A stretch of 64,000 nt of DNA from Pirellulaceae bacterium. Its GTDB lineage: Bacteria; Planctomycetota; Planctomycetia; Pirellulales; Pirellulaceae. The stretch is taken from positions 55,385-119,384 of the forward strand of contig JAKVCA010000002.1 in assembly GCA_022448315.1 (NCBI GenBank), in the 5' to 3' direction. The notes beneath the pieces are model-generated. The model searched no databases. It saw nothing but the letters and a program-made list of their open reading frames with translations, and had not been told where the DNA came from. The position numbers and the translations under genes are program-made. Below are positions 1-9,073 of this stretch, piece by piece (within the stretch, counting starts at the first letter, position 1; each line of letters opens with the position of its first letter).

Positions 1-531
1 TTGCGGGTGACCGATGTCGACCATGAACGCCTCTGCTTCGAATCCAAGTTCTTTCAGTCGTGAGCTGACCTCAGCTTGTCGCTGTCGGTCCAGCGTATTC
101 GAAACTCCGGAGGGCTGAATCGTGATGGGAAGGCCTGCAGGAATGGCGGTTGATGCGATCTTCTGAAGTTGATATCGCCCACGAAAATTCAGTTTTGCAG
201 ATCGAACATCCTCGAAATCGTACCGGTAAAGGACCAGCCGATCCGCTACACCATTCCACTGTTGTGTATGCAGCAAATACTGGGTGTAACTACCAAAGGG
301 TCGCTGATAAGAGTGGTTCCCGTAACTCCAGTGCCGGTTATGCAGGATTGGGTTAGCTTTGACGCCCAACCAGGATTCAACACGCCCAAACACGCCCGCC
401 CGGTGCATCATTTTCCCGTTGACGTTTTCGTCGCAGTTGGGAGCGATGGGGCGGATCTCTTGAGCGTGCAGCATGGTGACGCCGCCAAAGAGAACTGCCA
501 GTAATGCTTGAGTGAAAGATTTCGTGACCAC
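1..531 (-). CDS. Exported protein of unknown function (C-terminus cut off by the window edge)
   Basis: An open frame of exactly 177 codons runs from a GTG at 531 off the left edge with no stop. The GTG is preceded by AAGGA about 9 nt upstream and is the best-supported start. The first 20 or so residues form a signal peptide (VTKSFTQALLAVLFGG, then MLHAQ), followed by a mature region starting EIRPIAPN. The rest is rich in Trp, Tyr, Arg and His (HNRHWSYGNHSYQRPFGSYT) with no motif I recognise. It lies 70 nt downstream of the secretin gene on the same strand, so the two could be co-transcribed. The mature part looks like a cell-envelope protein, but no function can be assigned. Confidence is high that it codes and low for any role. 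Confidence 0.72.
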   Translation of the reverse strand, partial: MVTKSFTQALLAVLFGGVTMLHAQEIRPIAPNCDENVNGKMMHRAGVFGRVESWLGVKANPILHNRHWSYGNHSYQRPFGSYTQYLLHTQQWNGVADRLVLYRYDFEDVRSAKLNFRGRYQLQKIASTAIPAGLPITIQPSGVSNTLDRQRQAEVSSRLKELGFEAEAFMVDIGHPQ

Positions 532-601
532 GACATGGGTTCCTTGGGCCGGACAGTACAACAGGCGATTAAACGGGTGGTCTAACGGTTTGGCCAAAAG
601 G

Positions 602-2383
602 CTACCTGTAGCCTTGAGTGATGGCTTCTATTTGAGGTATGCCGGGAGGCGATGGCATGTTTGACGGGCGCGATAAATCAGATTGCATCGTGGAATTGCT
701 GAAACCTGATGGGCCCGAGACGTGTGCCCTTTCCAACGCGTGATGAGATCTAAGGTTGAGCGGATCATCCCAATTGGCCGTAGGTCGAACCGAACGTCCA
801 AGCCGACTCTCAATTCGATTCAGCAGATAAAACTCGAAGTCTGATGGCGGAATGACTTCGGAACCCGGCAGTGGCCCCAGTTGATCGGAAGACATGCCGT
901 TCACCACGTAGGGCGTCACCAGAACCACCAGTTCCTGCTCGCGTTGCTCGCTGCTGGCGTTGGAAAACAAAGGGCTCAGATACGGCGCGTCTCCCAAGAT
1001 CGGGATCCGTTTGGTCGAATTGGAAGAGAACTTGTCGAGTAACCCTGCAAGAGCGAGGGTCTGACCCTCACGAAGTTCAACGGTCGTCGACGCCGATCGG
1101 GAACGGAAGCCGGGAACGGTTCCGTCTCCCAGTTCGCGGTCCACCGAACTGACTGTCGGTGCGACTTGCAAGCGGATGATGCCGTCGTCAAGGATGTTCG
1201 GTGTGAACTCGAGCTGGACGCCAAACGGTCTGAATTCCGAACTCGGCGCCCCTTGGGTGCCGAGCAACTGATAGCCAACTTCACCGCCAACCAGGAAGCT
1301 GGCCATATGGCCATTCATGGCCACCAGATTGGGTTCCGACAAGACCGTGGTCACACCGTTGGTTCGAAGTGCCTTGAAGCTCGCCTGAAAATCCCCATTT
1401 TCAAAGATCGCGATGTTGCCCCCGGATTGCCCAAGCATGTACGTCAGGAAACTCCCTGAACCCGTCGTGATCTGGAGGTCCGCGCCGATCTCACGCAGTG
1501 CGGTTCGGTTCAGCTCCGCAATCACCACCTTCAGCATGATCTGCTGGGAGCCCGGAACTTTGAGAAGATTGATGATCTCCGGTTGGACTTGGTGACGACC
1601 ACTCTTAACCCAACCGAGTTGATCTTTTCCAAACGCAAGGCCCTGCTGCAGGGCTGAGGCTGCTACGGCATCTGGTGCGTCCGAATTTGGTTCCCCGACG
1701 CCCGGAACTTCGCCACCTTCCAACAGCGTTTTCCGCTGTTGTTGTAGCGCCATGGAGACGGCATAAGCGCGTAAAGTTTCGATGATTCGATTCACCTGAA
1801 AACTGCTTCGAGCTTGGCCTTCGACCACAATGTGCTCGCGCAATTGGCCCAATCTGATCAACGCATCGGGGTAAAGCTGTTTCAGTTGAGCTTCGACAAG
1901 TTGAAGGTCGTACCCGACGTTGATCTGGTAGGCGAAGGTCTCGCCATCCGCGGTCACGAATGAGAGATCGGTCACTCCAATCCGTTTTCCAACGATGCGA
2001 ATCAGTTGAGGGCCGAGGACATCAAAATCGATTACGGTTGGGTCAGCAACACCGATGACGGCCACACCTTCTGCCGAAGCAATCGGCTTTTTGGTGGTGA
2101 TCAACCGCGACTGACCGTAAACCACTTGGATCGAGGCGTCACTGCCTTTGATGGAGTCAATGAAACTGGACGTCGGCGCCTGATCGAAACTCGATCGCTC
2201 TCGCCGCATCGGAACTTCCGCAGATTCCATCTGTCTCGGAGGAAGTGTTTGGATCGTGTTGGACGTCGACCGCACTTGGGGCTGGACCCGTTGCGGCACG
2301 ATCTGCCCAACCACTTGTTCAACAAGCAGGCAGAACGTCACCACCATTAGGAGCGGAACGGTCGTCTTCCAACGTAGGCTCAT
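602..2383 (-). CDS. Type II/III secretion system secretin (CpaC/RcpA/PilQ-like)
   Basis: An outer-membrane secretin that should form a multimeric gated channel. I start at the ATG at 2383, with GGGA 6 nt upstream and a clean signal peptide (MSLRWKTTVPLLMVVTFCLL); an in-frame TTG at 2431 would add 16 residues. After the signal come a pilus-assembly N-terminal domain (about 70-170, GVAVIGVADPTVIDF), a BON-like segment (LRLGQLREHIVVEGQA region) and the C-terminal secretin domain (about 265-490). The hallmarks there are VELREGQTLALAGLLD, RIPILGDAPYLSPLF and ELVVLVTPYVV. This is the domain order of CpaC/RcpA proteins of Tad/Flp pilus systems. No Tad ATPase, prepilin or CpaB gene is adjacent inside the window, so its secretion partners are unknown. 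The tail after residue 500 is low-complexity. Confidence 0.9.
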   Translation of the reverse strand: MSLRWKTTVPLLMVVTFCLLVEQVVGQIVPQRVQPQVRSTSNTIQTLPPRQMESAEVPMRRERSSFDQAPTSSFIDSIKGSDASIQVVYGQSRLITTKKPIASAEGVAVIGVADPTVIDFDVLGPQLIRIVGKRIGVTDLSFVTADGETFAYQINVGYDLQLVEAQLKQLYPDALIRLGQLREHIVVEGQARSSFQVNRIIETLRAYAVSMALQQQRKTLLEGGEVPGVGEPNSDAPDAVAASALQQGLAFGKDQLGWVKSGRHQVQPEIINLLKVPGSQQIMLKVVIAELNRTALREIGADLQITTGSGSFLTYMLGQSGGNIAIFENGDFQASFKALRTNGVTTVLSEPNLVAMNGHMASFLVGGEVGYQLLGTQGAPSSEFRPFGVQLEFTPNILDDGIIRLQVAPTVSSVDRELGDGTVPGFRSRSASTTVELREGQTLALAGLLDKFSSNSTKRIPILGDAPYLSPLFSNASSEQREQELVVLVTPYVVNGMSSDQLGPLPGSEVIPPSDFEFYLLNRIESRLGRSVRPTANWDDPLNLRSHHALERAHVSGPSGFSNSTMQSDLSRPSNMPSPPGIPQIEAITQGYR

Positions 2384-2686
2384 CAAAGTCCCTGAAGGTC
2401 GCTGGTTTTGATTTTGGCGATCGATACTCAATATTCACGTACGATGTGGGGGGTAAATTCCCGCATCATCGTTGCTATCGTCAAAACGAGAACGAGGGCT
2501 GAACCGATCTTTCTAATTAATTGGCCGAACCACCGATATAATCCGAAAATGCTCGACTTTTGGCCCAGAAAATTAACATGCCAAGGTGATGCTAGCATTG
2601 CCAAATCCGGCTTGAATTGGACTCAAGCTGCGATTGATGGGAGCGTGGGGAGTGGCCTGATCAAAGTGGTCTGATTGGGGGGGTGG

Positions 2687-3940
2687 TCAGCGGGCGTGCT
2701 GATAATCCGAGCTGCCGTAGAGTTTTCCAGATTTCAGATTGATGAAGAAGGCTCGTGTTTCTTCTGGCAGTTCTCCCCGAATGGAGATCCGATCCCCGTC
2801 TTGATTCCAAGAGAGTGATTTTACGGTCCAACGGCGGTTGGGACTTTCGCCTGCGGATCGAGTGCTGTAGAGCAGGACGTCGTCGACCGATCTGGTTATA
2901 GAAAACACGGCATTCAAGGTTTGCTGTTCCAGCCGAAGACTCTCCTGTTTCAACCAGATTTCACCCGCCTGGGTAACGCTGTCGGCGAACGCATAGCTTT
3001 CGGGACGGATCCAGCCCGCCGCGTGTCCATGGCCCATTTCGGGTACCAAAGTGAGAAGGTGCGGACCGTTGGCTGCCTCGCAGGAACGCGCGAGGCAGTC
3101 CATGGGAAAGTGCGTATCACCTGTCCAGGACAGCCATAGAATAGGCATTTGCGCCCGTGGAAGTCGGAGCAAGGGGTCCCAGACACTGTGGTACATGCGA
3201 TTGGTTCCGAGGGCGCGACCCCATTGATTGTCTGCGTTTTCAAGTCCGCCGCATCCGTAGGTTGGGATAATGAAGTTGAAGCGTTGGTCGATTCCCGCCA
3301 CCGTCGAAGCAATCACGCCGCCCCATGAAATTCCCATCAGCCCAATACGTTCTGGATCGACCTGCGGCAAATTCGCCAGTAGTGAATACGCTAGGATCGT
3401 ATCGGCGACGGCGTGGTACATCCACTGATCCTTCAGCGGTGCCTCAGTGTCCTGATAGATGCCTATCCGATGCGGGCCCTTCCATTCGTGACTCATCCAG
3501 CCACGCATTCCGTTGCCGCGACGTTGATCCGTCTGTCCCTCGACAGCGATGCTGATGGCGACGTAACCTCGGTCATTCCAAAGTTTCACCCATTCCTTGA
3601 ACGCCGTGCCTCCGCCGCCATGGACGAGAACAATTGCGGGAAACCGTTTCGGGGCATCCTGAGACTCAGGCGTTGCGTTGGTTTCGGAGGGAAAACCGAG
3701 CCACGCGAAAACCCGGGTTGCCCGCCCCTGCCACGAAAGACCCTCGTAAAAAATCGCGGAGAGCCGAGCGTCTGACTCAAAGCCTTCGGCCACGTAGGTT
3801 TTTGGAGGCTCAGTAAGTTCGCCAAGTTCTTCAACCTGCCGACGAAACTCTTCAAAGTTTTGGGCGCTAAGCGAGGCAAGGAACTCTGGCGTTGAAAAAC
3901 ATAACAACCCGAGGGATACCATGATTTTGAAGAGCGACAT
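2687..3940 (-). CDS. Exported alpha/beta hydrolase (acetyl xylan esterase / dienelactone hydrolase-like)
   Basis: A 417-residue serine hydrolase with an N-terminal signal peptide (MSLFKIMVSLGLLCFS). The fold signature is present: oxyanion loop VLVHGGGG, nucleophile elbow MGISWGGV, acid LSWTGDTHFP and histidine VPEMGHGHAAGW. The last 70 residues form an extra small domain ending in a sheet-like segment after a WTVKSL stretch. Family knowledge suggests removal of acetyl or other ester groups from polysaccharides outside the cytoplasm; the exact substrate is not visible. The ATG at 3940 has GGAG 9 nt upstream. It is transcribed away from the DUF1549/DUF1553 run that starts at 4304, so the two share a 363-nt divergent intergenic region. 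Confidence 0.85.
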   Translation of the reverse strand: MSLFKIMVSLGLLCFSTPEFLASLSAQNFEEFRRQVEELGELTEPPKTYVAEGFESDARLSAIFYEGLSWQGRATRVFAWLGFPSETNATPESQDAPKRFPAIVLVHGGGGTAFKEWVKLWNDRGYVAISIAVEGQTDQRRGNGMRGWMSHEWKGPHRIGIYQDTEAPLKDQWMYHAVADTILAYSLLANLPQVDPERIGLMGISWGGVIASTVAGIDQRFNFIIPTYGCGGLENADNQWGRALGTNRMYHSVWDPLLRLPRAQMPILWLSWTGDTHFPMDCLARSCEAANGPHLLTLVPEMGHGHAAGWIRPESYAFADSVTQAGEIWLKQESLRLEQQTLNAVFSITRSVDDVLLYSTRSAGESPNRRWTVKSLSWNQDGDRISIRGELPEETRAFFINLKSGKLYGSSDYQHAR

Positions 3941-4303
3941 GCGCGGCTACTCCAACCTTCGAGAATTTTAACGTCGTTGAAAATCGGTCGCTGAGAAGGA
4001 CGGGACGAAGCGATGACCCTCGATTCTAAACCGGATTTTCAAGTTCCAGGTACCATTGGCAATCAATCGGGACGATCGGCACCTTTCTAGGTCAGGTCGC
4101 GGATAACGACTTGACCGAAGTGCGTCAAAACGGTGAATGACCAACTGGCAGTTAAGATGAGATGGTGATCACGGACCATTCGGCTTAAGATCAGGGTAGC
4201 GAAGCGTTGACCTGACAAACTGGTCGCGGCATAAGATCGCGGAGTCGTCGAGGGTGGCGGAACCTTTGAGACCGCTTGTACCAAGATGGAAAATTGAGGA
4301 TCG
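3941..4303. other. Divergent intergenic region, no gene seen
   Basis: This 363-nt stretch separates the minus-strand hydrolase from the plus-strand DUF1549/DUF1553 gene. It should hold both promoters. I could not pick out a convincing sigma-70 pair or an RNA gene. Open frames crossing it on the minus strand are shadows of the gene beginning at 4304. Confidence 0.5.
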
Positions 4304-7300
4304 ATGAAGGCGAAATGGAAAGATACCGAGACGGCCATCCGATTTGGGCTGGCATGGATGGTCGCCGCCGTCGGTTTGAATATTGTCGAAGCACATGGCC
4401 AACAACTCGCCGTGGATTTTAACCGCGATATCCGCCCAGTGTTGGCGGAAAGTTGTTTTGCGTGTCATGGCCCCGACGAGCAGCAGCGACAGGCAGACCT
4501 GCGTCTCGACCTCCGATCGTCGGCGATCGAGTCGGGAGCCCTTACGCCGGGTTCGCCGGACGACAGCGAGATGTTGCGACGAATTGAATCGCAGGATGAA
4601 TCGGAGCAGATGCCTCCTCCCGAACATGATCCCCGGCTCACTGTCGAGCAAAAACAGAATTTCCGGCGGTGGATCAAAGAGGGTGCGCCCTATGCAGAAC
4701 ATTGGGCCTTCGTGCCGCCAAAGCGTTCCGTTTTGCCGGAGGTCAGCCAACCGCAGTGGGCGCGGAATGCGATCGACTTGTATGTGATGAGTCAACTCGA
4801 TGCTCAGGGGCTTCAACCCTCTCCCGAGGCGGACACCTATACGCTGGTTCGTCGAGTTTATCTGGATTTGCTGGGTCGTCCGCCAACGCCTGAGGAAGCA
4901 GAGCGGTTGGTCAGCAATCCGAGCCCTGACGCGTACGATACCTTGGTCGACCACCTGCTTGGCTCAAAAGAATACGGTGAACGCTGGGCCCGCGTCTGGC
5001 TGGACCTTGCCAGGTACGCTGACACCAACGGTTATGAGAAAGATCGTGTTCGCTCCATCTGGCCTTATCGAGATTGGGTGATTCGGGCTCTGAACGAGGA
5101 TGTGCCGTTCGACGAATTTTCAATCCAACAGCTCGCCGGCGACATGCTCGAGGAATCGACTGCCGAAAGCCAGATCGCGACCGGTTTTCATCGAAACACC
5201 ATGCTTAATGAAGAGGGTGGGATCGATCCGCTGGAGTATCGCTTTTACGCCATGGTCGATCGAGTGGCCACGACGGGAACCGTATGGATGGGACTCTCGA
5301 TCGGATGCGCCCAGTGTCACACCCATAAATACGACCCCATTTCGCATCAGGAGTATTATCAATTTATGGCACTCCTGAACAACGCCGACGAGCCTGACCT
5401 GATGGTGAAAACCGAGGAGGTGGGTTCGCAGCAGAAGCGGATTGAGGGTGCCATTCTGGAACTTGAAAAAGAGTTGCCGAAGCAGTTTCCACCTACCGAG
5501 GAAGGCGACGCGACCGAAGCAATCCGTCGCAAGGAAAACTTTGAAAAGCACTTTCAAGCGTGGCTCATCGAAGCCCGCAAGCGATCCCAACCTTGGCGGA
5601 TCATGGTGCCAGCGGAATGGGAGACCAACCTCCCTCGTCTCGAACTACTTGAAGATGGCTCTCTGTTTTCGACCGGTGACATCACGAAACGAGATGAATT
5701 CGTTTTGCGGTTTCAAGTCGAGGAGGAAATGTTACCTCTAACAGCGCTGCGGCTGGAGGTCTTGCCGGACGAAAGGTTGCCGGCAGGAGGTCCGGGCAGG
5801 GCATTCTACGAGGGTCGCAAAGGCGATTTTTTCCTGAGCGAAATTGATGCAACACTTGACGAACAAACATTGACATTCGCTTCAGGAACAGAAAGTTACG
5901 GCAAGATTTCCATTGGAAGTGGACAAGCTAAAGCCGCAAATGTTTTTGATGATGAGGGTTCGACTGGATGGTCCACCGCTCGACGCGAAGGCGAGGCTCA
6001 TCACCTTGTCCTCAATTTTTCAGAACGGCTTGATCAAAGTGGGGTTTTGGAAATCGCCATGCTGTTCGAGAGGCATTTTGCGGCCAGCCTTGGACGCTTT
6101 CGGATATCAGCAGTGGGATGCGACGGGGATGCAGTGGCCACATCGTTTTCGACTCGTGTGGAGTCCCTGTTGCAACAACCTGAGGAGCAGTGGAGTGCAG
6201 AGGATCTTGCAGACCTGCGACTGGCGTTCTGCAGAGAAGCGCCCGAGTTGGCAGATGCAAGGAAGGTCATTGAAAAACTCCGGTCCACACGCCCCTCTTT
6301 TCCAACCACCATGGTTTTTCGGGAAAGACCCGAAGACAATCCACGAGCGACCTTCCTGCATCACCGTGGCGAGTACCTGAGTCCCCGGGATGCTGTCGCG
6401 CCTGGGCTGCCGAAGTTTTTGAGGTCGGACGACGGAGAGACGCCCCGCGATCGGCTTGCTCTGTCTCGCTGGCTTGTCAGTACCGAGAATCCTCTTGTGA
6501 ATCGAGTGGTGGTCAACCGAGCCTGGCAGTCGTTTTTCGGTGTTGGACTCCACCGAGCCAGCGATGATTTCGGGACCCAAACGGAGCCTCCACGACATCT
6601 TGATTTATTGGACTGGCTTGCCTGTGAAATGGTTGAAAAAGACTGGTCGATGAAATCACTCCACCGATTCATTGTCACAAGCGCAACCTACCGCCAATCG
6701 TCAAACATTCCCCCTGAACTCCAGGAAGACGGGGCCAATGAGGCTCTGGCGAGAGGCTCCCGATTCCGTGTCGAGGGGGAGATTGTCCGAGATATCATGT
6801 TGAGTGCGAGTGGCCTCCTCTCTCAGAAAATGTATGGTCCGGGCGTGCGTCCTCCTCAGCCCTCCACCGTCACCGCTGTGGCTTACGGAAGTCCTGCTTG
6901 GAAAGCTGCTGAGGGCGAGGATCGTTTCCGTCGCTCCCTCTACACCCATGCCAAGCGGACGGCGCCGTTTGCCGCTTTCACTGTCTTTGATGCGCCCACG
7001 GGCGAAAACTGTGTGGCGCGCCGGGATCGTAGCAATACGCCGCTTCAGGCGCTCACGCTGATGAATGATGAGATGTACCTTGAGTACGCCAGGGCGTTGG
7101 CCAGGCTGGCGTGGGAACAGTCCAGCGTTTCCGATCAACGAATTGAAGTCATGTTTCGAAGACTGGTGACTCGTCCCCCCTCCGCTCAGGAGATCGGCAT
7201 CATCAAGGACTACCTTGCGACACAGACGCATCGTCTGGAGCAGGGTGAGTTGGATGCCGCACAAATTGCGAAACAGCCCAACGCCACAGGGGAATTTGCG

Positions 7301-7360
7301 GCTTGGGTGATGGTGGCGAGAGCCATGATGAATTTGGACGAAGTGATTACCCGGCCCTGA
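4304..7360 (+). CDS. PSCyt1 / DUF1549 / DUF1553 planctomycete cytochrome-like protein (copy 1)
   Basis: A 1018-residue exported protein with the three-part planctomycete architecture. A signal peptide covers about 1-33. A PSCyt1 cytochrome-c-like segment has a heme-binding CxxCH at C51/C54/H55 (SCFACHGPD). DUF1549 spans about 155-370 and contains a second CxxCH at C336/C339/H340 (GCAQCHTHKYDPI). A middle insert (about 385-650) is followed by DUF1553 (about 690-1010), with LVNRVVVNRAWQSFFG and the typical ending MMNLDEVITRP. The family is abundant in Planctomycetes and its biochemical role is unproven; two c-type heme motifs suggest electron transfer in the periplasm. The downstream DUF1501 gene starts 13 nt after the stop, so the pair is almost certainly one transcript. 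GAGG lies 4 nt before the ATG. Confidence 0.93.
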   Translation: MKAKWKDTETAIRFGLAWMVAAVGLNIVEAHGQQLAVDFNRDIRPVLAESCFACHGPDEQQRQADLRLDLRSSAIESGALTPGSPDDSEMLRRIESQDESEQMPPPEHDPRLTVEQKQNFRRWIKEGAPYAEHWAFVPPKRSVLPEVSQPQWARNAIDLYVMSQLDAQGLQPSPEADTYTLVRRVYLDLLGRPPTPEEAERLVSNPSPDAYDTLVDHLLGSKEYGERWARVWLDLARYADTNGYEKDRVRSIWPYRDWVIRALNEDVPFDEFSIQQLAGDMLEESTAESQIATGFHRNTMLNEEGGIDPLEYRFYAMVDRVATTGTVWMGLSIGCAQCHTHKYDPISHQEYYQFMALLNNADEPDLMVKTEEVGSQQKRIEGAILELEKELPKQFPPTEEGDATEAIRRKENFEKHFQAWLIEARKRSQPWRIMVPAEWETNLPRLELLEDGSLFSTGDITKRDEFVLRFQVEEEMLPLTALRLEVLPDERLPAGGPGRAFYEGRKGDFFLSEIDATLDEQTLTFASGTESYGKISIGSGQAKAANVFDDEGSTGWSTARREGEAHHLVLNFSERLDQSGVLEIAMLFERHFAASLGRFRISAVGCDGDAVATSFSTRVESLLQQPEEQWSAEDLADLRLAFCREAPELADARKVIEKLRSTRPSFPTTMVFRERPEDNPRATFLHHRGEYLSPRDAVAPGLPKFLRSDDGETPRDRLALSRWLVSTENPLVNRVVVNRAWQSFFGVGLHRASDDFGTQTEPPRHLDLLDWLACEMVEKDWSMKSLHRFIVTSATYRQSSNIPPELQEDGANEALARGSRFRVEGEIVRDIMLSASGLLSQKMYGPGVRPPQPSTVTAVAYGSPAWKAAEGEDRFRRSLYTHAKRTAPFAAFTVFDAPTGENCVARRDRSNTPLQALTLMNDEMYLEYARALARLAWEQSSVSDQRIEVMFRRLVTRPPSAQEIGIIKDYLATQTHRLEQGELDAAQIAKQPNATGEFAAWVMVARAMMNLDEVITRP

Positions 7361-7373
7361 GTTTAAGAAGAAA

Positions 7374-8834
7374 ATGATGATGCATAAGCCCACGCAACAC
7401 CAACTCCGGCATGAAACCCGGCGTCACTTTTTTCGGAACTGCGGTGTCGGAGTCGGCAAGATCGCGTTAGCGACTCTGCTGGGGAATGCCGGTGGGAAAT
7501 CCGCTCGCGGCCAGGAAGAAGATCAAACGCCTTTTGAGGTGCGTCCTACCCATTTTCCTGCTCGGGCCAAGCGGGTGATTTATTTATTCATGGCGGGTGC
7601 TCCCAGTCAGCTGGAGACGTTTGATTACAAACCCAAACTTACGGAACTGGAGGGGAAGCCGATTCCACCTTCGGTGATCAAAGGGCAGCGGTATGCGTTC
7701 ATCCAGCCGGATGCCGCGGTTTTGGGACCTCGGTTCAAATTCAAAAAACACGGGCAGGCAGGAGCTGAAATCTCGGAAGTCCTGCCCCACCTTGCGAAAG
7801 TGGTCGATGATATTTCGATCGTCAAATCGGTTCACACCGACTTGTTCAACCATTCGCCCGCCCAGTTGTTCGTCAACACGGGCAGTGGGGTGCCCGGTCG
7901 TCCCAGCATGGGGGCGTGGTTGAGCTACGGACTGGGAAGCGAGGCTGATGATCTACCTTCGTTTGTGGTGTTGAAAAGTGGAGGCAGTTTAAGTGGTGGA
8001 GCGGCGATGTGGAGCGCCGGTTTTCTTCCTTCGGTCCACCAAGGGGTGCCTTTCCGAAGTCAGGGCAGTCCCATTCTTCATATAGAAAATCCCTCAGGGT
8101 TCGATACTCAAGCCCAGCGTGAATCCTTGGATGTGATCCGAAAGCTGAATCAGACGCAGCTTGATCTGGTTGGAGATCCAGAAATTGCAACACGGATGAG
8201 TGCCTATGAAATGGCTTTTCGGATGCAATCACGCGCTCCAGAGTTGATGGACTTTACCCAGGAAAGCCGAGAAACGCTCGACCTCTACGGGGCGGACGCG
8301 AGCAACGGTCAGAAAGCATTTGCGAACAACTGTCTTTTGGCGCGGCGTCTCGCCGAACGCGGGGTGCGGTTCATTCAGGTATACCATTCCGGATGGGATC
8401 ATCACAGCAATGTCGAAGGGGGGGTCAAGGGGCAATGTCGACAAACGGACCAGGCTTGCGCTGCCTTGATTCAGGATCTCAAACGGAGCGGCTTGCTCGA
8501 GGATACGCTGGTTGTCTGGGGAGGTGAATTTGGCCGGACCCCGATGGTCGAAGCGAGCGCCGCTTTGGGGCGAAACAACGGGCGGGACCATCATCCCCAA
8601 GCGTTCACCATGTGGTTTGCGGGAGGAGGGATTCGCCCGGGAGTCACGATCGGCGCAACGGACGAACTTGGCTTCAATGTTGTCGAATCACCCGTTCATG
8701 TGCATGACGTTCAGGCCACCCTTTTGCATTGTCTAGGGATCGATCATGAGCGTCTGTCCTTCCGTTCAAGGGGCCTGAATATCCGGTTGACCGGTGTTGA
8801 GGATCACCACCCGATCAAGGAAATATTGCTCTAG
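7374..8834 (+). CDS. DUF1501 protein (alkaline phosphatase/sulfatase-like fold), Tat-type leader (copy 1)
   Basis: A 486-residue protein with a twin-arginine-type leader (ETRRHFFRNCGVGVGKIALA), so export in folded form is likely. Typical DUF1501 segments are visible: YLFMAGAPSQLETFDYKP, the SIVKSVHTDLFNHSPAQLF region, VVWGGEFGRTPM, and GRDHHPQAFTMWFAGGG near the C-terminus with clustered His and Asp that could bind metal. The family belongs to the alkaline phosphatase superfamily by fold but has no formylglycine Cys/Ser motif of sulfatases, and its reaction is unknown. It follows the DUF1549/DUF1553 gene by 13 nt, the standard partner arrangement in planctomycetes. A sulfatase gene follows. 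Confidence 0.93.
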   Translation: MMMHKPTQHQLRHETRRHFFRNCGVGVGKIALATLLGNAGGKSARGQEEDQTPFEVRPTHFPARAKRVIYLFMAGAPSQLETFDYKPKLTELEGKPIPPSVIKGQRYAFIQPDAAVLGPRFKFKKHGQAGAEISEVLPHLAKVVDDISIVKSVHTDLFNHSPAQLFVNTGSGVPGRPSMGAWLSYGLGSEADDLPSFVVLKSGGSLSGGAAMWSAGFLPSVHQGVPFRSQGSPILHIENPSGFDTQAQRESLDVIRKLNQTQLDLVGDPEIATRMSAYEMAFRMQSRAPELMDFTQESRETLDLYGADASNGQKAFANNCLLARRLAERGVRFIQVYHSGWDHHSNVEGGVKGQCRQTDQACAALIQDLKRSGLLEDTLVVWGGEFGRTPMVEASAALGRNNGRDHHPQAFTMWFAGGGIRPGVTIGATDELGFNVVESPVHVHDVQATLLHCLGIDHERLSFRSRGLNIRLTGVEDHHPIKEILL

Positions 8835-9073
8835 TCAAAGGACCATTTTTTTCAGATGCGATTCCCAGAGTGGAAAATCATCAACATCGGAGCTGAGAGA
8901 AGGTTAGAATCTCTCCAACTCATGCGGCATGTTGCGGCAAACCGTGACGATATGCAAGTCGGAACATCGACTCCAGATTGGCGAGGAAGATGGCGCGGTA
9001 CCGCTCAGAGACGGTTGAGAGCCCTCCCTCGCAATGTGCTTCAAGATTTCGTAAACACCAGGGCATTCCATCC

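Noticed and set aside
4169..4954. Long minus-strand open frame overlapping the first DUF1549/DUF1553 gene
   Set aside because: It is the antisense shadow of the coding frame starting at 4304. It has no leader or family motif, and the frame it mirrors has clear domains.
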